Below are positions 59,613 through 64,000 of a stretch of 64,000 nucleotides of DNA, piece after piece. Position 1 is the stretch's first letter; the number at the start of each line of letters is the position of its first letter. Position numbers and translations under genes: made by a program. The notes beneath the pieces were generated by a model, which was not told the DNA's origin, searched no databases, and worked only from the letters and a program-made list of their open reading frames with translations. The DNA is from Chromatium okenii (GTDB lineage: Bacteria > Pseudomonadota > Gammaproteobacteria > Chromatiales > Chromatiaceae). The stretch is taken from assembly GCF_002958735.1 (NCBI RefSeq), contig NZ_PPGH01000018.1:248001-312000 (forward strand), written 5' to 3'.

Positions 59613-61374
59613 TACTGAAGCACAATCCATGTTGGACGTCCATGATTACATTGATCGCTGCGTTCAGTGGTTGCCATATCCGCCAATAACGTATTCATTT
59701 CCGTCAGCGTCAATTGCCGATGCGCCCGCACTGCGCCATGACAAGCCATTTTTGCAAATACCGTATTCGTTGCTTCTTCAATTCCGCTGCTTTCACCGCA
59801 CACCACCAAATCAGCAAAGACATCGCGCACCAATTGTTCAATATCGACCTGTTGCAATAACGCGGGTATTTCGCGCACCAGCACCCGATCTACATCAATG
59901 CGATCAATCACCAAACCCAATTGCGTCAGCATTTCCGTATGCGTATCTAATACCTCAGCTTCTCGCAAACTTACTTGCACTGTTAATGGCAGCAACAATA
60001 CTTGTCGCGCAATTTGTCCATTGCGCCATGCACTTTTAAGTCGCTCATAACCAATACGCTCATGCGCCGCATGAATATCGATGATGACTAAACCGGCAGC
60101 AGATTGCGCCAGAATATAAATACCGTTGAGTTGCGCCAGCGCCGTACCGAGCAACGGCGCAGGCTGTTGAAATGCTTGGTTAATTTGATAACGCGCCGGT
60201 TCATCGTGGAGCTGCCGAGAAGAAATCCCCCCCTGCCCCCCTTTTACAAAGGGGGGAGTTTTAAGCGCCTCTTTTGTAAAAGGTGAAGTTAAAAGCCCCC
60301 CTTTAGCAAAGGGGGGTTGGGGGGATTTGTTCGCACCGGGAAGTTGGAAAGATTGCTCAAGTGCCAGCGTTCCCTGCGATAACCGCTTGTAAATTGAACG
60401 AAAAAGAAAATCATGCACCTGCCGATTGTCCCGAAATCGCACCTCCGCTTTTGCCGGATGCACGTTGACATCCACCTGCGGCGGCGGCAGTTCCAAAAAC
60501 AGCAAATACACCGGCTGGCGTCCATGATGCAGCACATCGCTAAACGCTTGGCGCACCGCGTGACCAACCAATTTATCGCGCACCATTCGCCCGTTGACAT
60601 AGAAAAATTGCTGATCGGCTTGACTGCGCGAAAACGCCGGTCGCATCACCCAGCCATGCAGTCGCAACCCGCCGGCGGTCTCGTCCAAACGCAGCGATTG
60701 CGCAGAAAAGTTTGACCTAACAACTGGTTAAGTCGAGAAGCAACGCCTGCATCATCGTCGGCACTCGCCGCCACATCGAGCACCAATCGCCCTTGATGCC
60801 GCAGTTGTAAAGCAATGTCTGGACGCGCCAGCGCCACGCGCCGCACCACCTGCTCCAGATGCGCAAACTCAGTATTGACGCTGCGCAGAAACTTGCGCCG
60901 CGCTGGCATGTTGTAAAAAATATCATATAAATCAACGCTGGTTCCGACTGGATGTGCTGCCGGACGCGGCGCCTCAATCCGTCCATCTGCGCCGACCGTG
61001 ACCGACCACGCAGCATTTTCCGTCGCCGGACGCGAAATCAGCGTTAAACGGCTGACTGCCGCGATGCTCGGCAACGCCTCACCGCGAAATCCAAAGGTCG
61101 TAATTGCTTCTAAATCAGCGGCTTCGGAGACTTTGCTCGTCGCGTGGCGCGTCAATGCCAGCCCGAGCTGCGCCGCCGGAATGCCGCACCCGTCATCGCG
61201 TACTCGCAGCCGTTTAATTCCGCCTTGTTCCACTTCAATTTCAATGCGTGTGCATTGCGCATCGAGACTATTTTCAATTAATTCTTTAGCCACAGAAGCT
61301 GGGCGCTCAACCACTTCACCAGCGGCAATTTGGCTAATCAATTGGTGTGAAAGAATGTGAATTGAATGAGACAT
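59576..61374 (-). CDS. mutL: DNA mismatch repair protein MutL (one frame break; palindromic repeat inside)
   Basis: GHKL ATPase that couples MutS recognition to strand incision. N-terminal motifs: QIAAGEVVERPASVAKELIE split as IAAGEVVERPAS and KELIENSLDA, then DDGCGI, HATSK, FGFRGEALPSIA and NMPARRKFL. The frame shifts near 60,711, where TTTTT is read as TTTT (after LLGQTF); repair gives 599 aa, close to the 615 of E. coli, and restores SAQSLRLDETAGG. Residues about 349-384, in the flexible linker between the ATPase and dimerisation domains, come from a GC-rich palindromic repeat. The C-terminal domain ends MACHGAVRAH ... CNHGRPTW. Follows amiB by three bases, the classic order. Confidence 0.93.
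60223..60328. repeat. GC-rich palindromic repeat, copy 4 (inside mutL)
   Basis: Most regular copy after number 3, in the same orientation: AAATCCCCCC, CCCCTTTTACAAAGGGGGG, a degenerate middle unit, CCCCCCTTTAGCAAAGGGGGG and TTGGGGGGATTT. On the mutL strand it reads [12 protein letters not shown] and ends [12 protein letters not shown], in the MutL linker, and has no stop codon. Confidence 0.88.
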
Positions 61375-61377
61375 TAT

Positions 61378-62549
61378 TTATTGAGAATCTGCTGAGAGCT
61401 GCGCATTGACTTGTAACCCTTGTGGCGGATTTTTTTTCAAATATGCCCGAATCCCAAACAAGATCGCTTGTGCCAAACGAAATTGATAGTTGGCATTGGT
61501 TAAACGTCGTTCTTCATCGGCATTAGAAATAAACGCAGTTTCTACCAGTAATGATGGTACATCCAGTGATTTCAACACCACGAATTCAGCACGTTGCACT
61601 TCAGTTTTATGCAAATTACTCACTTTTGCCAAATAAAAAATCACCGTTTTTGCTACTTCGCTACTGTGCTCAATCGTGGCGCTTTGCGTCATATCAGAAA
61701 TAACGGTTGCCAACAAATCATTACTTGCAGCAATATCAACACCATTATTTTATCGACACTATTTTCTCGCTGTGCCAATGACATCGCTGCGTCACTACTC
61801 GCCTCACCAATAGACAGCGTATACACCGAAGAGCCATGCGCATCGGTATTATCAAACGCATCAGCATGAATAGAAATGAATAAATCAGCGTGATGTTGTC
61901 GCGCCATTAAAACGCGTTCCTGTAAACCAATAAAACTGTCGTCATTACGAATCATTAACGCCCGCATTCCCGGCTCACTATTCACTAATCGCGCCAATTT
62001 GCTGGCAATAGCCAAGGTCACATCTTTTTCTCGTACTCCGGTCGAACCAATCGCGCCGGGGTCTTGACCGCCGTGCCCCGCATCGATGGCGATGATGGCG
62101 GAACGCACCTTGCCTCGACGCCGCGAATCGGCGCTGTTACGGGCATTATTTCCTTTAGGAATCAAGTCGATAATCAAACGCTGGTGCTGCACGTCAGCGC
62201 CCGCGGTGAAAAAACTTTTCACGCGCACTGCCTGTTTCAAATCCACCACAATGCGCAAATCGGCCTCGTTACGCACGCCGCTGCGCAAACCAACCAGTGT
62301 GCGATCACGGGTCGTCGCCTGCGGCAGCTCGCCAATCAGCCGCGCTTGCGTAATGTCAATTACCACGCGGTCGGGCGCTTCGAGCGTAAACACCTGATGC
62401 GCCACTGAAGTTGTTGTTTCTAAAATCAAACGAGTTTTTTCTGCGTCGGAAGTGACGCCCGCGCATTGCACCGTGACTTCCGCGCTGGCGCTCGATGCAA
62501 CGAATAAAAAAAACAAGACTAACAGTGCTTTATGTAAATGTTTGAGCAT
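61378..62549 (-). CDS. amiB: N-acetylmuramoyl-L-alanine amidase AmiB/AmiC-type (one frame break)
   Basis: Periplasmic zinc amidase that splits septal peptidoglycan at division. Starts at ATG 62549 with GGAG upstream; signal peptide KALLVLFFLFVASSASA, an AMIN domain (about 25-130, VVIDITQARL ... LRIVVDLKQAV), then amidase_3 with IAIDAGHGGQDPGAIG, EKDVTLAIASKLARL, SIHADAFD and, after the break, VPSLLVETAFISNADEE (catalytic Glu). The frame shifts near 61,742, where AAA is read as AA; repair gives 390 aa. Lies between tsaE and mutL as usual in gammaproteobacteria. No LysM domain, so AmiC-like in size. Confidence 0.92.
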
Positions 62550-62559
62550 GATTTCTCCG

Positions 62560-63020
62560 TTACTTGCCAACGTCGCGCAGCATCGCCACCAGCGCCTCAC
62601 CGGATGGCGTCATGCCGCGCAGTGTCAAGTGCCGACCGACCGGCAAATGATTGATTTTAATCCTAATATCGGCTGGCGGCACATGCCCGACGCCGCGTTC
62701 CGCCCATTCGATCATCCACAGCGCATTTTCGCCGAGCAGATCGCGCAAACCGAGATATTCCAGTTCTTCGCGTCAGTTAAGCGATATAAATCAAGGTGAT
62801 AAGCGACACGATCTGCAAGCTGATACGGTTCCAACAACGTATAAGTGGGACTGCGCACTGCGCCAGAGTGACCAAGTTGGCGCAAAATACTCCGCGCCAG
62901 CGTAGTTTTGCCGGTTCCCAAATCGCCCTCCAAATACAGGACGCAGGTCGGTGGCAGCAGCGCCGCAAGCTGTGCGCCAAATTGTAATTGCGCTTCGATA
63001 TCTGCCAATTCAATGTTCAT
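62560..63020 (-). CDS. tsaE: tRNA t6A threonylcarbamoylation ATPase TsaE (one frame break)
   Basis: P-loop ATPase needed with TsaB and TsaD to make t6A37 in tRNA. Walker A LEGDLGTGKTTLARSIL (about residue 31), SPTYTLLEPY and YHLDLYRLTD are seen, followed after a break near 62,775 (GG read as G in GCGGAAGA) by LGLRDLLGENALWMIEWAERG. Repair gives 153 aa, exactly the E. coli length. The stop is 10 bp before the amiB start. Confidence 0.93.
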
Positions 63021-63059
63021 TAGAGCACTCCATATTCACATTTGTTTCGGTATTTAATC

Positions 63060-64000
63060 ATGCACCAGCCCAGTCTTGTTCAGGTTATTAGCGTTTTTTT
63101 ATTCGTGTTGTTATTGCCATTTAGTGCTACTGCTAATTCACCAGTTGTTCACCACCAATTAACCGTGCAATTCGATCCTGCTGGCGGAACGCTTGCGGTT
63201 GAAGATACGCTGACACTTCCGGCAGCAATGAAGCAATGGCAATTCACGTTGCACCGCGATCTTCATCCACAAGTTATTCACGGTGCTGCCGAGCTTATTT
63301 CACTGGGCACGGTCGCTAATTTAAGCGCATATCAATTGCAGCGGCATGATGCCGAACCGATAACGCTGCATTATCAGGGACGCATTCAACATCCGTTGGA
63401 ACACATTGATGAGAGTGTGGGGCGCTCGCATCAATGGTCACTGGGCACAATTGATTCTGCCGGTATTTTTCTGGATGGTAATAGCGGTTGGTATCCGCGC
63501 CAGCCAAATACGCTGCACACTTTTCAATTGCGGGCGCAATTGCCATCGGGCTGGTTTGCAATTGCCGCTGGTGCGGGCAGTAATGAGCCGAACATTGGCA
63601 TTTCAATGTGGACGGAAACCCAGCCGCAAGAGGATATTCCACTCGTTGCTGCGCCGTTCACTGCGTATCGCCGGGCAGCAAATGGTTTTGAAGCGCAGGT
63701 GTATTTGCGCGAGCCAGATGCGGCGCTGGCTGAACGTTATCTCGCGGCAACGGAAGAATATGTCGCGCATTACGCGGCGCTGCTTGGCGCTTATCCCTAC
63801 GCTAAATTTGCGCTGGTCGAAAATTTCTGGGAAAGCGGTTACGGAATGCCGTCGTTTACGTTGCTCGGTGCGCAGGTGCTGCGATTGCCGTTCATTATCA
63901 ACAGTTCTTATCCGCACGAAATTCTGCATAACTGGTGGGGCAACAGCGTTTATGTTGATGATTCTACTGGCAATTGGTGCGAAGGGCTGACGACGTATTT
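63060..64000 (+). CDS. M1-like aminopeptidase, secreted (C-terminus beyond window)
   Basis: Starts at ATG 63060 with a signal peptide (VISVFLFVLLLPFSATA) and runs off the right edge; 313 codons are visible. After an N-terminal beta-domain, the zinc-binding gluzincin motif HEILHNWWGN appears near residue 290, followed by the third ligand region GNWCEGLTTYL. The exopeptidase motif GAMEN is replaced by SGYGMPSF (about residue 260), so it may be an M1-family relative with other specificity. Divergent from tsaE. Confidence 0.8.
   Translation, partial: MHQPSLVQVISVFLFVLLLPFSATANSPVVHHQLTVQFDPAGGTLAVEDTLTLPAAMKQWQFTLHRDLHPQVIHGAAELISLGTVANLSAYQLQRHDAEPITLHYQGRIQHPLEHIDESVGRSHQWSLGTIDSAGIFLDGNSGWYPRQPNTLHTFQLRAQLPSGWFAIAAGAGSNEPNIGISMWTETQPQEDIPLVAAPFTAYRRAANGFEAQVYLREPDAALAERYLAATEEYVAHYAALLGAYPYAKFALVENFWESGYGMPSFTLLGAQVLRLPFIINSSYPHEILHNWWGNSVYVDDSTGNWCEGLTTY

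Overview
This 64-kb window looks like chromosomal DNA of a gammaproteobacterium. The gene orders tsaE-amiB-mutL and lptM-lysA-(methyltransferase)-dapF-DUF484, a beta-lysylation type EF-P with EpmA and EpmB, RapA, ParE and an Lpp-like lipoprotein all fit that class. A qmoAB-hdrCB cluster (electron transfer linked to APS reductase) and a menE-like ligase point to a sulfur-metabolising, partly anaerobic lifestyle. No aprBA, dsr or sat genes are in view, so the direction of sulfur metabolism cannot be decided here.

Layout. 1-9.9 kb: ileS (C-terminus outside the window), epmB, efp-epmA, an ABC-2 exporter pair, a CHAD protein, rpsT and murJ. 9.9-16.7 kb: a very long FAD/Fe-S oxidoreductase, a HEPN/MNT toxin-antitoxin pair, a tiny membrane protein and parE. 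17-22.7 kb: pssA, a HemN-like radical SAM gene, a BchJ/V4R gene and menE (coupled), then pip-dtd. 22.8-29.2 kb: a DNA methyltransferase with a C-terminal nuclease-like domain, rapA and thiC. 29.3-34.6 kb: qmoA-qmoB-hdrC-hdrB, with a hairpin in the middle and a strong terminator at the end. 34.7-47.5 kb: ligE, a sulfotransferase, the lysA operon, a META-domain lipoprotein, a DegT aminotransferase, sppA, a chorismate-lyase-like gene, lpp facing an L,D-transpeptidase, and an EF-G paralogue. 47.5-58.7 kb: one giant secreted protein gene of about 3,700 codons, split by a one-base frame error. 58.7-64 kb: prmC, mutL, amiB, tsaE and a partial M1-type peptidase.

Two features cut across the window. 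First, a GC-rich palindromic repeat of about 80-110 bp occurs four times, each time inside a conserved gene (FAD oxidase, menE, rapA, mutL), and each copy is translated through. Second, many otherwise conserved genes (hemN-like, rapA, thiC, lysA, mutL, amiB, tsaE, the giant gene) carry reading-frame breaks that are nearly all single-base losses, mostly in short runs of one base. Where I could place every break, adding the bases back restores whole-codon lengths close to those of the families, so I read these as consensus sequence errors and not gene decay.

The best candidates for new biology are the giant protein (beta-helix, DUF1566, seven-blade propeller, 30 four-cysteine repeats with a five-unit super-period, CARDB), the protein-coding palindromic repeats, and the single-gene methyltransferase-nuclease fusion. 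No tRNA, rRNA, CRISPR array, transposase or prophage gene was seen.
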